Part shown: positions 41,915 to 51,646 of the stretch, one piece after another
Position numbering within the stretch: position 1 is the stretch's first letter
Layout: the number at the start of each line of letters is the position of its first letter
Origin: Enterococcus sp. PF1-24
Lineage (GTDB): Bacteria > Bacillota > Bacilli > Lactobacillales > Enterococcaceae
Reading direction: 5' to 3'
Length of the DNA stretch: 64,000 nt
NCBI RefSeq assembly: GCF_029893325.1
Contig: NZ_JARXWL010000003.1
Span: 85,118-149,117 of the forward strand
Translations under genes and position numbers: made by a program
Notes under the pieces: generated by a model
What the model was told of the DNA's origin: nothing
Databases searched by the model: none
Seen by the model: only the letters and a program-made list of their open reading frames with translations

Positions 41915-44074
41915 ATGGATTTTCGAGAAATTTTTGCCAGAATAAAAACTGGTTTGAAAAATTTTTGGCAGTGGTTAAAGCCCTATTTAGTTCGTTTTCA
42001 TCATTGGCGCAAGCGAATTTGGAAAAAATATCAAATCAACAAAGTGATTCTTTTGCTGATGTTAGTGGTGGTATTAGTTAGCAGCGTTTATTTATATGTC
42101 TTAGCTAAAAGCGTAAAAGTATCGACTTTAGAGAGTAGCATGAAAGAAGTAACCATTTTTTATGATAAAGATGGTGATGAAGCCGGCGCCCTTAGCGGGA
42201 AAGGTACCTACACCAGTTTGACGGAGATGTCGCCGTATATCGTGGATGCGGTGATTGCTACTGAGGACCGGAGTTTTTATGAACATAATGGTTATAACTT
42301 GAAAGGGATTGCCCGGGCGCTACTTTCAACGGTGAAAGCCGGCAGTATTCAAGGTGGCGGGAGTACGATTACCCAACAGCTGGCGAAAAATGCCTTTTTG
42401 ACTCAAGACCAAAAGCTTTCTCGTAAAGCCAAAGAGCTGTTCATGGCGATTGAAATTGAAAAACATTATAGTAAAGATCAAATTTTAGAGATGTATTTGA
42501 ATAATTCTTATTTTGGTAATGGGGTCTGGGGCGTTCAAGATGCTGCCCGTAAATATTATGGAGTCAATGCCAATGAAGTTTCTTTAGGGCAGGCGGCTTC
42601 TTTAATCGGTATGCTAAAAGGGCCGAATCTCTACAACCCGATTGATGATCCGCAGGCGGCTAATAATCGCCGCGATACGGTGTTATCGGTGATGGTGGAG
42701 ACGCAAAAAATTAGTGAAGAGCAAGCCGCTCAAGAGCAGACGGTGGATTTAAGTAGTTTACTTTATGATACCTATGAAGCCAAAGCTAGCGAATACCGCT
42801 ATCCTTATTATTTTGATGCCGTTTTAGCTGAAGCGGTGGATAAGTACAATTTAGATGCTTCGGATTTAAATAAAGGCTATCGCATTTATACGGCTTTAGA
42901 TCAAAATCAACAGACAGCGATGCAAAATACTTATTTACAAGATCATTTATTCCCTGGAAATGCGCCAGATGGTCAAATGGTGCAATCGGGTTCGGTGGCG
43001 ATGAATCCTAAAACCGGTGGCGTAACGGCTTTAGTTGGTGGTCGGGGAGATTATGTTTTCCAAGGCTTTAACTACGCCACTAATACCCAGCGCTCACCGG
43101 GGTCAGTCATGAAGCCGATTAGTGTTTATACGGCGGCTTTAGAAAAAGGTTACACGCCAGCGAGTATTTTAGAGGATCAGCCGCAAGATTATTATCAAGT
43201 AAATAATTATGATGGCACTTATTCAGGTCAAGTGCCTATGTATCAAGCGGTTGCCCAAAGTTTAAATGCGCCAGCTGTGTGGTTGTTGCATCAAATGGGA
43301 GAAGAAACTGGTTTTAAAAAGACTGGTCAATTTGGTGTTAAGTTAGCACAATCCGACAATTATCCAGGTTTAGCTTTAGGTGGCTTGGAGCGAGGCGTTT
43401 CACCATGGACGATGGCCAGCGCTTATACGGTTTTTGCTAATCAAGGGAAGCAGCCAGAAAGTCATTTGATTACGAAAATCGTTGATGCTACTGGTGCGGT
43501 TTTAGTCGATAATACTAAGGTAGAAACGATAGCGGTAACGACGTCAGAAGTGGCCAATAGCATGACAAGTATGTTGCTGGGAGTCTTTTCTAACGGTACC
43601 GGGATTTCAGCACAACCTTATGGCTACACAGTTGCCGGAAAAACCGGGACGCAAGAAGCTAGCTTTGACAGCAGTAAAACTAGTGATCAGTGGATTGTTG
43701 GTTATACGCCAAATATTGTGATTGCAACTTGGCTAGGTTTTGAAATTACTGATGAAAATCATTATTTGGAAGGCTCCAGCAGTACCGGTGTCGGACCGTT
43801 ATTTAAGGCGGAAGCCGAAGCAATTTTACCATATGTGGAAAACGAAGCCTTTACGGTCGCCGACGCTTATGCCACTGGTGGCGAAGTTTTAGCACCTGCT
43901 GAAGTAGTCACTGACAATGCAGGTAGTTCAGAGAATAGTGGCAGTTCTGGTTGGCAAGATACCTTAAATGACATTGGCGAAACCGCTAAAGAAGTGGGCG
44001 GTCAAATTAAAGATGGCTTTGATGCAGTAACCGATGGCATTGGCAACTGGTGGGATTCAATTAACGGACAATAA
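41915..44074 (+). CDS. Class A penicillin-binding protein
   Basis: 719 aa. A cytoplasmic basic tail leads into a membrane anchor near 45-68 and a GT51 glycosyltransferase (ATEDRSFYEHNGYNLKGIAR, GGGSTITQQLAKNAF), then a transpeptidase with SVMK, SLN and KTGTQ motifs. It has a Ser/Gly-rich acidic C-terminal extension of about 60 residues. It polymerises and crosslinks peptidoglycan outside the membrane. Similar to PBP2A of Enterococcus. ATG 41915 behind GGAG. Confidence 0.92.
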   Translation: MDFREIFARIKTGLKNFWQWLKPYLVRFHHWRKRIWKKYQINKVILLLMLVVVLVSSVYLYVLAKSVKVSTLESSMKEVTIFYDKDGDEAGALSGKGTYTSLTEMSPYIVDAVIATEDRSFYEHNGYNLKGIARALLSTVKAGSIQGGGSTITQQLAKNAFLTQDQKLSRKAKELFMAIEIEKHYSKDQILEMYLNNSYFGNGVWGVQDAARKYYGVNANEVSLGQAASLIGMLKGPNLYNPIDDPQAANNRRDTVLSVMVETQKISEEQAAQEQTVDLSSLLYDTYEAKASEYRYPYYFDAVLAEAVDKYNLDASDLNKGYRIYTALDQNQQTAMQNTYLQDHLFPGNAPDGQMVQSGSVAMNPKTGGVTALVGGRGDYVFQGFNYATNTQRSPGSVMKPISVYTAALEKGYTPASILEDQPQDYYQVNNYDGTYSGQVPMYQAVAQSLNAPAVWLLHQMGEETGFKKTGQFGVKLAQSDNYPGLALGGLERGVSPWTMASAYTVFANQGKQPESHLITKIVDATGAVLVDNTKVETIAVTTSEVANSMTSMLLGVFSNGTGISAQPYGYTVAGKTGTQEASFDSSKTSDQWIVGYTPNIVIATWLGFEITDENHYLEGSSSTGVGPLFKAEAEAILPYVENEAFTVADAYATGGEVLAPAEVVTDNAGSSENSGSSGWQDTLNDIGETAKEVGGQIKDGFDAVTDGIGNWWDSINGQ

Positions 44075-44167
44075 ATCAGCATTGTAAAAACTTCCTATAA
44101 TGGTAAAATAAGATTTAGCAAAAGCGATTTGTAAGGTCGCTAAGAAAATAAAAGGAGACTTGTAAAT

Positions 44168-44506
44168 ATGAATATTTATGACAGTGCCAACCAAATTGAA
44201 AGAGAAATTCGTTCTTTACCGGAATTTCTAGCTTTAAAAGAAGCTTTTGAAAATGTAAAAGCTGATGCTACAGCTTATCCTTTATTTAAAGATTTCCAAC
44301 AAATGCAACAAGAGTTTCAAGAAAAAACAATGCAAGGCGAAGAATTTTCCGATGAAGATGCTCAAAGAGCGCAAGAAATGGCGGTTAAAGTTCAAGGTGA
44401 AGCATTAATCAATGAGTTAATGACTAAAGAACAAGCTTTCAGTTTGATTATGAATGATTTGAATAAAATCATTATGCAACCTGTGCAAGATTTATATAGT
44501 ATGTAA
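44168..44506 (+). CDS. YheA/YmcA-like (UPF0342, YlbF superfamily) protein
   Basis: 112 aa, all helical, with the family pattern ([20 protein letters not shown]). YlbF/YmcA-type proteins support RNA processing and developmental control in Bacillus; the UPF0342 branch has no settled function. Behind AAAGGAG and followed by a strong terminator at 44519. Confidence 0.8.
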   Translation: MNIYDSANQIEREIRSLPEFLALKEAFENVKADATAYPLFKDFQQMQQEFQEKTMQGEEFSDEDAQRAQEMAVKVQGEALINELMTKEQAFSLIMNDLNKIIMQPVQDLYSM

Positions 44507-44518
44507 AATAGTCTGTCA

Positions 44519-44557
44519 ACAGCTAAGTAGGGTAAAAGCTACTTAGCTGTTTTTTTG
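44519..44557 (+). terminator. Terminator after the YheA-like gene
   Basis: ACAGCTAAGTAG at 44519-44530 pairs perfectly with CTACTTAGCTGT at 44539-44550, followed by seven T. Confidence 0.85.
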
Positions 44558-44733
44558 TAATTTAACGTCATAAGTTTACCGGGAAATTTAGTAACGCCAG
44601 CTATCAGAGTATGGTAAAATAAAAGAGATTGAGTATTTATTAATGAATAAGTTAAAAAAAAGCGTATATAAAGATAGAGCTATCATTTATTTAATAAGTG
44701 ATTACCGATAAATCAACGAGGAGGAGATTTGCT

Positions 44734-45909
44734 TTGCGTTTATTGCATGTTGCAGATTTACATTTAGACCGAAACTTTGAGGGGATTTCTGAGTTTCCAG
44801 CGGTGATTCAAGCAGAAATCACAACGGCTAACCAAGCGGTTTATGAAAATATTATCACGACAGCGATTGCTGAAAAAGTTGATGTGGTGATTTTTGCTGG
44901 CGATAATTTTCATCAACCACAAATTTCCTTGAAAATGCAACGGCTATTTGTTGAGGGACTAGAAAAGTTAGTTGCTCACGAAATCGTGCCAGTCGTGGTT
45001 TTTGGAAATCATGATTATTTTGAAGTCGGGAAATTCTGGTTTAATTTTCCTGAAAAAGCACTTGTTTTTACGGAAGAAACAGTTAAAAGTGCGACGGTTA
45101 CCTTAGCTAATGGCGAAACCGTTTGTTTTAGTGGTTTTAGTTATTGTAAGCCTAAAATTACCGAGCGAAAAGCCTTAGAATTTCCGCTCCGGCAAAATAC
45201 AACTTATCATATTGGGATTTACCATGGAGAAGTGGGAATTAATCACTTTGCGCCTTTCCAAGTGGCAGAATTGCAAGAAAAAGCTTATGATTATTGGGCT
45301 TTAGGTCATATTCATAAAGGTGATGCGCTTTATGAACGAGCTTATTACAGTGGCACGCCGCAAGGGCATAATCGTAAAGAAACCGCTGGAACGGGCGTTT
45401 TGTTAGTGGAACTAGCTGGCGGTGCAATAGATGTTCAACATTTGGAAGTAGCCACGGTGGTTTGGCAGCAACAAGTGATTTCTTTAGAGAAATGTCAACG
45501 AGTTCAAGAAGTGGTTGATTTCTTAGTTCAAAAAATTCAAGTCAATGACGAATCGCTACGGTTATTAGAGTTAAAATTAACGGATATTGCTCATTTAGGT
45601 GCAGATTTCCTTATGAAATTGCAAAATCAAGAGTTGTTAATGTTAGTCCAAGCGCAATTGTTGCAAGAGAGTAATCAGCGGGTCTTTCTTTATCGCTTAG
45701 TTTTAGCAGAAGAAAGTTTGCAGACTAGCAAGCTTTTAATTCCCCAAGAGCTTTTGGAACAAGGAATTGGCAATTATCGCAATCAACAAATTTTCCAAGA
45801 AGTGATGCAAGACTTGTTGATTCAACCAGTCTTTACGCAATTATTTATGCAAAAAGAGTTTCAAGAGCAAGTACTAGCGGCGACAAAAGAGCGTCTTAGC
45901 CAGCTATAA
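44734..45909 (+). CDS. yhaO: DNA repair exonuclease (YhaO/SbcD-like)
   Basis: 391 aa. The TTG at 44734 is preferred because AGGAGGAG lies just upstream and the family begins MRLLHVADLHLD. Metallophosphatase motifs in order: DLHLD, AGDNFHQP, FGNHDYF, YHGEVG and GHIHKGD. It is the nuclease subunit partnered by the SMC-like ATPase encoded next, comparable to SbcD-SbcC or Mre11-Rad50. Confidence 0.88.
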   Translation: MRLLHVADLHLDRNFEGISEFPAVIQAEITTANQAVYENIITTAIAEKVDVVIFAGDNFHQPQISLKMQRLFVEGLEKLVAHEIVPVVVFGNHDYFEVGKFWFNFPEKALVFTEETVKSATVTLANGETVCFSGFSYCKPKITERKALEFPLRQNTTYHIGIYHGEVGINHFAPFQVAELQEKAYDYWALGHIHKGDALYERAYYSGTPQGHNRKETAGTGVLLVELAGGAIDVQHLEVATVVWQQQVISLEKCQRVQEVVDFLVQKIQVNDESLRLLELKLTDIAHLGADFLMKLQNQELLMLVQAQLLQESNQRVFLYRLVLAEESLQTSKLLIPQELLEQGIGNYRNQQIFQEVMQDLLIQPVFTQLFMQKEFQEQVLAATKERLSQL

Positions 45910-45936
45910 ATAAAACGAAGAAAGGTGGACAGCCTT

Positions 45937-48561
45937 ATGAAATTGCTTAAAGCAGAGATTATCGGCTTTGGTAAATGGCAAAATAAAGAACTTAATTTTG
46001 AAGCCGGTAATCAGTTGATTTTTGGTTTGAATGAAGAAGGTAAATCGACTATCTACCATTTTATTAGGGCGATGCTCTTTGGCTTTCCGACTAAAAATAA
46101 ACGCCGCAATGATTATGCCCCGCAAGATGGCGCGGCTTATGGTGGGCGTTTGTGGATTAACCACCCTGTTTATGGAGAGCTAATGATTGAGCGCTTGAAA
46201 AATAAAAATCAAGGGAAAGCGCAAGTTTTCACGCAAGAAAGTGTTTTAGATGAAGCTTTCTTGAAAGAATGCTTAGAGCCTTTAACAGAAGAGATTTTCA
46301 GCAATGTTTTTAGTTTAAATCAAGAGCAGCTAACTAATCTCCAACAGTTGGAAGAAGAAACCCTGCATGAAGTTTTAATTTCGCTAGGGGCCTCTGGCAG
46401 TGGGGAAGTTTATCAGTTGCGGCAACAGTTTATGGCAGAAAGTCAACAAATTTATAAACGCCGTGGCCAGAAGCAACCTTTAAATCAAGAATTAAAAGAA
46501 TGGCAAGCTTTAGAATCCAAGATTCTGGAAAAACAACAGCAAGAGCAATTATTTGGTGAATTAAGCCAACAGCAAAAGTCTTTACAAACTGAAATGCGCC
46601 AGCTGAAAGAAAAAATTACTTTGGCTGAGCAGCAATTAAATCAATTGCAGCAACAACAATTACATTGGCCTAAATATGAAGAGTGGCAAGGTTTAAGTCA
46701 ACAAAGTGAATCGAAATTTAGCGAAGCTGATTTAATTGAATTAGCTGATTTATATCAAAATTATCAACAAGCGATGGCCAAGGTTGATGAATTAATGCAA
46801 CGGCGGGAAGCCTTAAAGCAAATTCCTAACGGGATGCAATCTTTCCATTTTTATTTAGAGCATGAAGAAAAAATCAAAGCCCTCTTAAAAGAAGAAGGGG
46901 AAATCATCAGTTTAGAAAAACGACTACAACAATTAACTGAACAGTTGCAAGCTTTACAAAAACCGGTGGAAATTGCTAGCAAATGGGGCTGGCAAGAAGA
47001 GCGAGCGCCTAAACAGCCAACGCCTGAATGGCAAGCCAGCGTTTTAGAACAATATCAACAACTGCAAGCAGAACAGCAACAATTAAGTGCACAAGTAGCT
47101 GTGATGTCAGACCCTAATTCCCGTTCCAAAAATCATTTTCTCCAACAATCCGCTACTGGCTTTTGGCAACGGCCGAATACTTGGGTTTTAGTTGTCGGAG
47201 TGCTGTGTTTTTTAGCTGGGTTTTTCTTAGATAGCAGTTTACGAATTGCGGCTTTTGGAATTGGCGGTAGTGCCTTATTAGTTGGCGTTTGCTGGCTGGC
47301 CTTTTCACAAGGGCGAGAATCTAATAATCCTGCTGAAGTTGCGACTGCCTTACAAAATGATTTAGCTAAAAAAGATGCGGAATTGGCGGCTTATGAAGAA
47401 CAAGCGCTACAGCAATTGCAAGCAGCCAACTTAGGTCCTCATGTGAATTTAGCCAATTTAACAACGGCTTTACCAGATTTAGAGATTTATTTATTTTACT
47501 TACAACAGCAACAAGCTTTGCTGAAAGAACAGACAGAATTAACGAGTCAATTGGCGGATTTTCAACAGCGCTTGGACTTTTTAACACCGTGGTTACCGAT
47601 TCGCAATGTGGCAACTAAAGAGCAATTTCCGTTAATCCGTGAGTTTATTGACATGATGTCTAAAATGCCTGAAGAAGCACCGGCGCAGAAAATGTTGCAA
47701 CTGCAAAAAGAGTGGCAAGAACAAAAAAATCGCGAAGCGCAACTTTTAGCCGAATTAGAGCCAGTCATGAGTAAATATCAAATTGCTTATCCTTCTGAAT
47801 TAGCGATTATAATTGAAGATGAAAAGATGAAACAACGAATGAAGCAGCGCAAAGATGATTTAAGCTTGCTAATTCATGAAATTTACCCGCAAGAAGAACA
47901 AATAACGAAAGAGTTACTTGATACGAAAATGCAAACAGCTTTAACCGAAAAGGTTCAACTGGAAAGTCAATATGAAGCTTATTTGCAAGAAGAAAAAGAA
48001 ATTCATGTTCAGTTAACATTGATGCAGGAAGATGGAACTCTAGATGAGCTGTATCGACAACGAACAGCCCAAAAAGCTGAAATCGAAGCTTTAGCTTTAG
48101 CGTGGGGGAGTAGTCGCTTAGCTGATAATGTGTTAAAAGATGTTTCCACCGAGTTATCTTATCAACAATTGCCGCAGTTGTTGGAGCAAGCTAGTCGCTA
48201 TTTAGCGTTGTTAACGAATCAACAATATCAAAAAATTCGTTTTGAAGATAATATTTTAACGGTCGCCAATGAAACTGCCAGCTTTTCTTTATATGATTTA
48301 TCAACGGGCACTAAAGACCAAGTGGTGATGACGATTCGTTTGGCTTTCTTAGCCTTAGAGGCGCAAAGGGAGTTGGCACCAGTGATGATTGACGATAGTT
48401 GGTTGCATTATGATTTTAAACGGAAACAGCAGCTGGCAGAAGTTTTAGCAGAATTTGGTAAAAGTCATCAAATCATCTGTTTTTCATCTGATCGGGAAAT
48501 GCTACATTATTATCAAGAACTACAACAACCCATTTGCTTGCTTTCGGAAACGACTTTTTAG
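45937..48561 (+). CDS. yhaN: SMC/Rad50-like ATPase (YhaN)
   Basis: 874 aa. The ATG at 45937 is chosen because AAAGGTGG stands 8 bases before it. The N-terminal P-loop is in GLNEEGKSTIYHFIRAM; long Gln/Glu-rich coiled coils span about 170-380 and 460-720, separated by a hydrophobic hairpin near 410-455 (WVLVVGVLCFLAGFFL). The C-terminal part has LSTGTKDQVVMTIRLAFL and VMIDDSWLHYD. The hydrophobic hairpin suggests membrane association, as for YhaN. Confidence 0.87.
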   Translation: MKLLKAEIIGFGKWQNKELNFEAGNQLIFGLNEEGKSTIYHFIRAMLFGFPTKNKRRNDYAPQDGAAYGGRLWINHPVYGELMIERLKNKNQGKAQVFTQESVLDEAFLKECLEPLTEEIFSNVFSLNQEQLTNLQQLEEETLHEVLISLGASGSGEVYQLRQQFMAESQQIYKRRGQKQPLNQELKEWQALESKILEKQQQEQLFGELSQQQKSLQTEMRQLKEKITLAEQQLNQLQQQQLHWPKYEEWQGLSQQSESKFSEADLIELADLYQNYQQAMAKVDELMQRREALKQIPNGMQSFHFYLEHEEKIKALLKEEGEIISLEKRLQQLTEQLQALQKPVEIASKWGWQEERAPKQPTPEWQASVLEQYQQLQAEQQQLSAQVAVMSDPNSRSKNHFLQQSATGFWQRPNTWVLVVGVLCFLAGFFLDSSLRIAAFGIGGSALLVGVCWLAFSQGRESNNPAEVATALQNDLAKKDAELAAYEEQALQQLQAANLGPHVNLANLTTALPDLEIYLFYLQQQQALLKEQTELTSQLADFQQRLDFLTPWLPIRNVATKEQFPLIREFIDMMSKMPEEAPAQKMLQLQKEWQEQKNREAQLLAELEPVMSKYQIAYPSELAIIIEDEKMKQRMKQRKDDLSLLIHEIYPQEEQITKELLDTKMQTALTEKVQLESQYEAYLQEEKEIHVQLTLMQEDGTLDELYRQRTAQKAEIEALALAWGSSRLADNVLKDVSTELSYQQLPQLLEQASRYLALLTNQQYQKIRFEDNILTVANETASFSLYDLSTGTKDQVVMTIRLAFLALEAQRELAPVMIDDSWLHYDFKRKQQLAEVLAEFGKSHQIICFSSDREMLHYYQELQQPICLLSETTF

Positions 48562-48589
48562 TGAGTAAACTAAGAGATGGAGGAAATTC

Positions 48590-49549
48590 ATGAAGAAAAT
48601 AGCTGAACTAAAATTAGATGAACAATTTGAAAATTTCGTGCTAATTAAAAACGCCGATGTTCGCATTGCTAAAAATCAAAAAAAATTCATTGCTTTTACT
48701 TTTCAAGATGCGTCAGGTACCGTTGACGGGAAGTTTTGGGGAGCTACTGAAGAACAAATTCAGCAATTTGTGGCAGGCAAGGTCGTTCATTTAACGGGGA
48801 AAAGAGAAGTTTATCAGGGTAATCCCCAAGTGAAAATTTTACAATTGCGTTTAACCAAGGTGGGAGAGCCAGCGAATCCTGATGAGTATATGGAGAAAGC
48901 GCCGATTACGAAAGAAGCTATGCAGGAAGAATTTAATCAAACCTTATTTGAAATTACCAATGCGCGTTGGAACCGAATTGTACGCTATTTAGTTAATAAA
49001 TATCAGAAAGAATTCTTTGATTTCCCAGCAGCGAAACGCAATCATCACGCTTATGCTGGCGGTTTAGCTTTTCACACTTTATCCATGTTACGAATGGCCA
49101 AAGCCATCACGAAAGAATATCCACAATTAAATGCGCCGTTGTTGTATGCCGGTGTGATTTTACACGATTTAGGGAAAATTTTTGAATTATCAGGTCCGGT
49201 GGGGACGGAGTATACGGTAGCCGGGAATTTAATCGGTCATTTGGTTTTAGTGGATGAAGAAATCATTAAAGCTTGTGGGGAATTAAAAATTGATGATCAA
49301 GCAGAAGATGTTTTGCTTTTACGGCATATGGTTTTAGCCCATCATGGTTTGTTAGAATATGGCTCACCGATTCGTCCGCGAATTATGGAAGCCGAAGTAT
49401 TACATCAGATTGATAATTTAGATGCTTCGATTCAAATGATGACTTCAGCGGTTGAACAAACAGAAGCAGGTCAGTATACTGAGCGAATTTTCGGTTTAGA
49501 TAATCGCAGTTTCTACGTGCCAAAAGCGAAAGAAAAAGAAGAAAAATAG
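48590..49549 (+). CDS. yhaM: 3'-5' exoribonuclease YhaM
   Basis: 319 aa. An N-terminal OB-fold (about 12-95, FTFQDASGTVDGKFWGA) is followed by an HD domain (HHAYAGGLAFHTLSMLRMAK and VILHDLGKIFELSG). It degrades RNA, and in Bacillus also DNA, from the 3' end. Third gene of the yhaO-yhaN-yhaM set, in the usual order, with GGAGG before the ATG. Confidence 0.92.
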   Translation: MKKIAELKLDEQFENFVLIKNADVRIAKNQKKFIAFTFQDASGTVDGKFWGATEEQIQQFVAGKVVHLTGKREVYQGNPQVKILQLRLTKVGEPANPDEYMEKAPITKEAMQEEFNQTLFEITNARWNRIVRYLVNKYQKEFFDFPAAKRNHHAYAGGLAFHTLSMLRMAKAITKEYPQLNAPLLYAGVILHDLGKIFELSGPVGTEYTVAGNLIGHLVLVDEEIIKACGELKIDDQAEDVLLLRHMVLAHHGLLEYGSPIRPRIMEAEVLHQIDNLDASIQMMTSAVEQTEAGQYTERIFGLDNRSFYVPKAKEKEEK

Positions 49550-49576
49550 CACTGTTTACTTAAATGAAGATATTTT

Positions 49577-49616
49577 AAAAGAGCTAGACCATTTTCATGG
49601 TCTAGCTCTTTTTTCT
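49577..49616. terminator. Terminator after yhaM
   Basis: AAAAGAGCTAGACCAT at 49577-49592 pairs perfectly with ATGGTCTAGCTCTTTT at 49597-49612, with T-runs on both strands, so it can also serve the convergent gene at 49661. Confidence 0.85.
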
Positions 49617-49660
49617 TAGGAAATAAATCTAAATGTTAAAACTTAAACTCGATGTTCAAA

Positions 49661-51394
49661 TTACTCTCTGATGTTTTCCAAATCCCAAGTGTAAACCTCA
49701 TCTGGATAAGAATCAGCGATATTTTGTGCGTTGATTGCATTACCAATCGCTACAGAAGAAGCGATTAGGCCAACAGCTCCGCCGCCGCCTAAAATAGCGA
49801 TTCGACGAATTTCATCCATCACAGTTGCGCTTAAGTTAAAGCCTGCATGAGCAGTCATTACTACACCGTCAATTGCTAATGGAATGAATGAAAGTAACCA
49901 TGGAATCCATGAAATCGGAATACCGATAACAGAAGCAAATAGGGCAGCACCTAAACCATGTAAAGCAAAGGCAGCTAAACCTAGAATCCATTCTACACCA
50001 ACGAAACCAACTTCAGCTAAAGCTTGAACGCCAGCACTTCCAGCGCCAACAACATTGTTAGTAACGATAGCAGGTGTTGGATTACCAACCGCATTAATGA
50101 TTGCTTGATCAACTGCAACATCAGCAACAGCTTCATCAGTAAGAGAACCTGTTTCATCAGCATTAGCTTGTTCGTTAACAGCGTTAGCAGCTAAACCAGC
50201 AGTAATTTCATTACTTGCCCAAGTACCTGCATGAACAACAGCTGTACGACGAAGTGTACTGAAGATGTATTGCGCTACATGCCAAATTGAACTTGCAATA
50301 ATTAAGAAGCCATCAATAATTAAAGTGATTAGACCAACGAATGGAATTGCACTTAAGAATCCAAGGACAATCATAATTACAAAAAGAATTGCATTAGATG
50401 GTAAGAAAATTGCGCCTTCAATGATATCGAATAATAAATTGAAAGCATCAGCGACTGCTAAACCAGTATTACCAGCTGCAGAAACGGCTGCATCTTCCCA
50501 AGCTTCTTGAGCTGCTTGATGCGCTGCTGCGCCTTCAGCATCTTGAAGTTTGAATTTACCAGCACTAGCATTACGAATCGTCCAAAGTTTTCCTTGGTCG
50601 TCAGTAACATCAGCAGAAGCAAATTTAGGAATGTTAACAACTTTTTCATCTAACACTAAAACAGCGTTGTTTGAAGAACGATCAAATAAAACAGTTGCAT
50701 TTCCTTGTTTTTTCACGTTGATATCAGCAGATTTTTCTTCATATTTTTGAAGAATTGGATTGCCTTGGGCAAGTGCAAATGAATAATCAATTGCATTGCT
50801 TCCTAAATCAACAATTTGAATTGTTTTTAAAGAAATTTCATCTGTAGCAGGGTCTTCAGGTAAAATTTCTTCAGAAGTAGTTTCAACATCAGTTGAAACA
50901 GGCATAATACCACTGATTTCAGGTGCTTCTTCTAATTCTGGAGTTTCTTGGCGATCATTTTTGATAGTATGAGTTGTGCCATCAACTGCAGTAAGTTCAA
51001 CAGACTCTCCTGCAGGAACAGCTAAAACTTCATCATCTAAAATAATAACTGCATCAAATGTTGTAGAATCAAATAAAATTGTTAGATTCCCTTGTTCTTC
51101 AACTTCGATTTCTTCAGAATTAGCTTCATATTTTGTTAAGATTGGATTTTTATTTTCCAATGCTTCAGAATAACTAATTGCATCTTCCCCTAAGTCAACA
51201 ATAGTTAACCCCCCAAGATTGCTTTCTACAGAAGTGGTTTCAACAGTAACCTCCTCTTCTGTAGGTTTTTCTTGTATTTGTTGGACTTGTTCTATTTGCT
51301 GTTGCTGTACCTCTGTGGCATAAGCTGTACTAGTTGGTCCAACAATAGAAGCCCCTAATAAACTAAGACAAGAAAAATAAATCAACTTTTTCAT
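49661..51394 (-). CDS. Secreted protein with duplicated N-domains and duplicated hydrophobic C-domains
   Basis: 577 aa, not a family I recognise. Signal peptide 1-26 with cleavage after AYA. Two copies of an about 85-residue domain follow: TIVDLGEDAISYSEALENKN (from about 63) and IQIVDLGSNAIDYSFALAQG (from about 193), each with ILxKYE and VLFD blocks, joined by acidic linkers. The C-terminal half has two Ala-rich hydrophobic blocks with several membrane-spanning stretches (FLPSNAILFVIMIVLGFLSA; IPISWIPWLLSFIPLAIDGV) and ends without LPxTG. It is monocistronic, with GGAG before the ATG. Possibly a membrane-active or surface-anchored protein. Confidence 0.65.
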   Translation of the reverse strand: MKKLIYFSCLSLLGASIVGPTSTAYATEVQQQQIEQVQQIQEKPTEEEVTVETTSVESNLGGLTIVDLGEDAISYSEALENKNPILTKYEANSEEIEVEEQGNLTILFDSTTFDAVIILDDEVLAVPAGESVELTAVDGTTHTIKNDRQETPELEEAPEISGIMPVSTDVETTSEEILPEDPATDEISLKTIQIVDLGSNAIDYSFALAQGNPILQKYEEKSADINVKKQGNATVLFDRSSNNAVLVLDEKVVNIPKFASADVTDDQGKLWTIRNASAGKFKLQDAEGAAAHQAAQEAWEDAAVSAAGNTGLAVADAFNLLFDIIEGAIFLPSNAILFVIMIVLGFLSAIPFVGLITLIIDGFLIIASSIWHVAQYIFSTLRRTAVVHAGTWASNEITAGLAANAVNEQANADETGSLTDEAVADVAVDQAIINAVGNPTPAIVTNNVVGAGSAGVQALAEVGFVGVEWILGLAAFALHGLGAALFASVIGIPISWIPWLLSFIPLAIDGVVMTAHAGFNLSATVMDEIRRIAILGGGGAVGLIASSVAIGNAINAQNIADSYPDEVYTWDLENIRE

Positions 51395-51603
51395 AACAAA
51401 ACTCCTTTCTATAATATATTCTGAATTTTTTAAATTCTATCATAGTATAAGCGAAATATAGCGTTGTTAGTTCTCTTTTTTTGAATAAAAAAAAGCTGTT
51501 TTTGATAAAAACTAGCGTTATTATTAGGATTTTTGCTATGTAAATAGAAAAATGATTATAAACGCTCTTTTTTAGATTTGTTTAACTATTTTAGTTACAA
51601 AAA

Positions 51604-51635
51604 AACAAGCTTTAGGTAATTACCTAAAGCTTGTT
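51604..51635 (-). terminator. Terminator of prsA
   Basis: A perfect 16+16 palindrome with arms AACAAGCTTTAGGTAA and TTACCTAAAGCTTGTT. On the minus strand it is followed by five T and lies 11 bases past the prsA stop. The rest of 51395-51603 shows only the upstream region of the secreted-protein gene. Confidence 0.85.
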
Positions 51636-51646
51636 GAGAAAATCTA

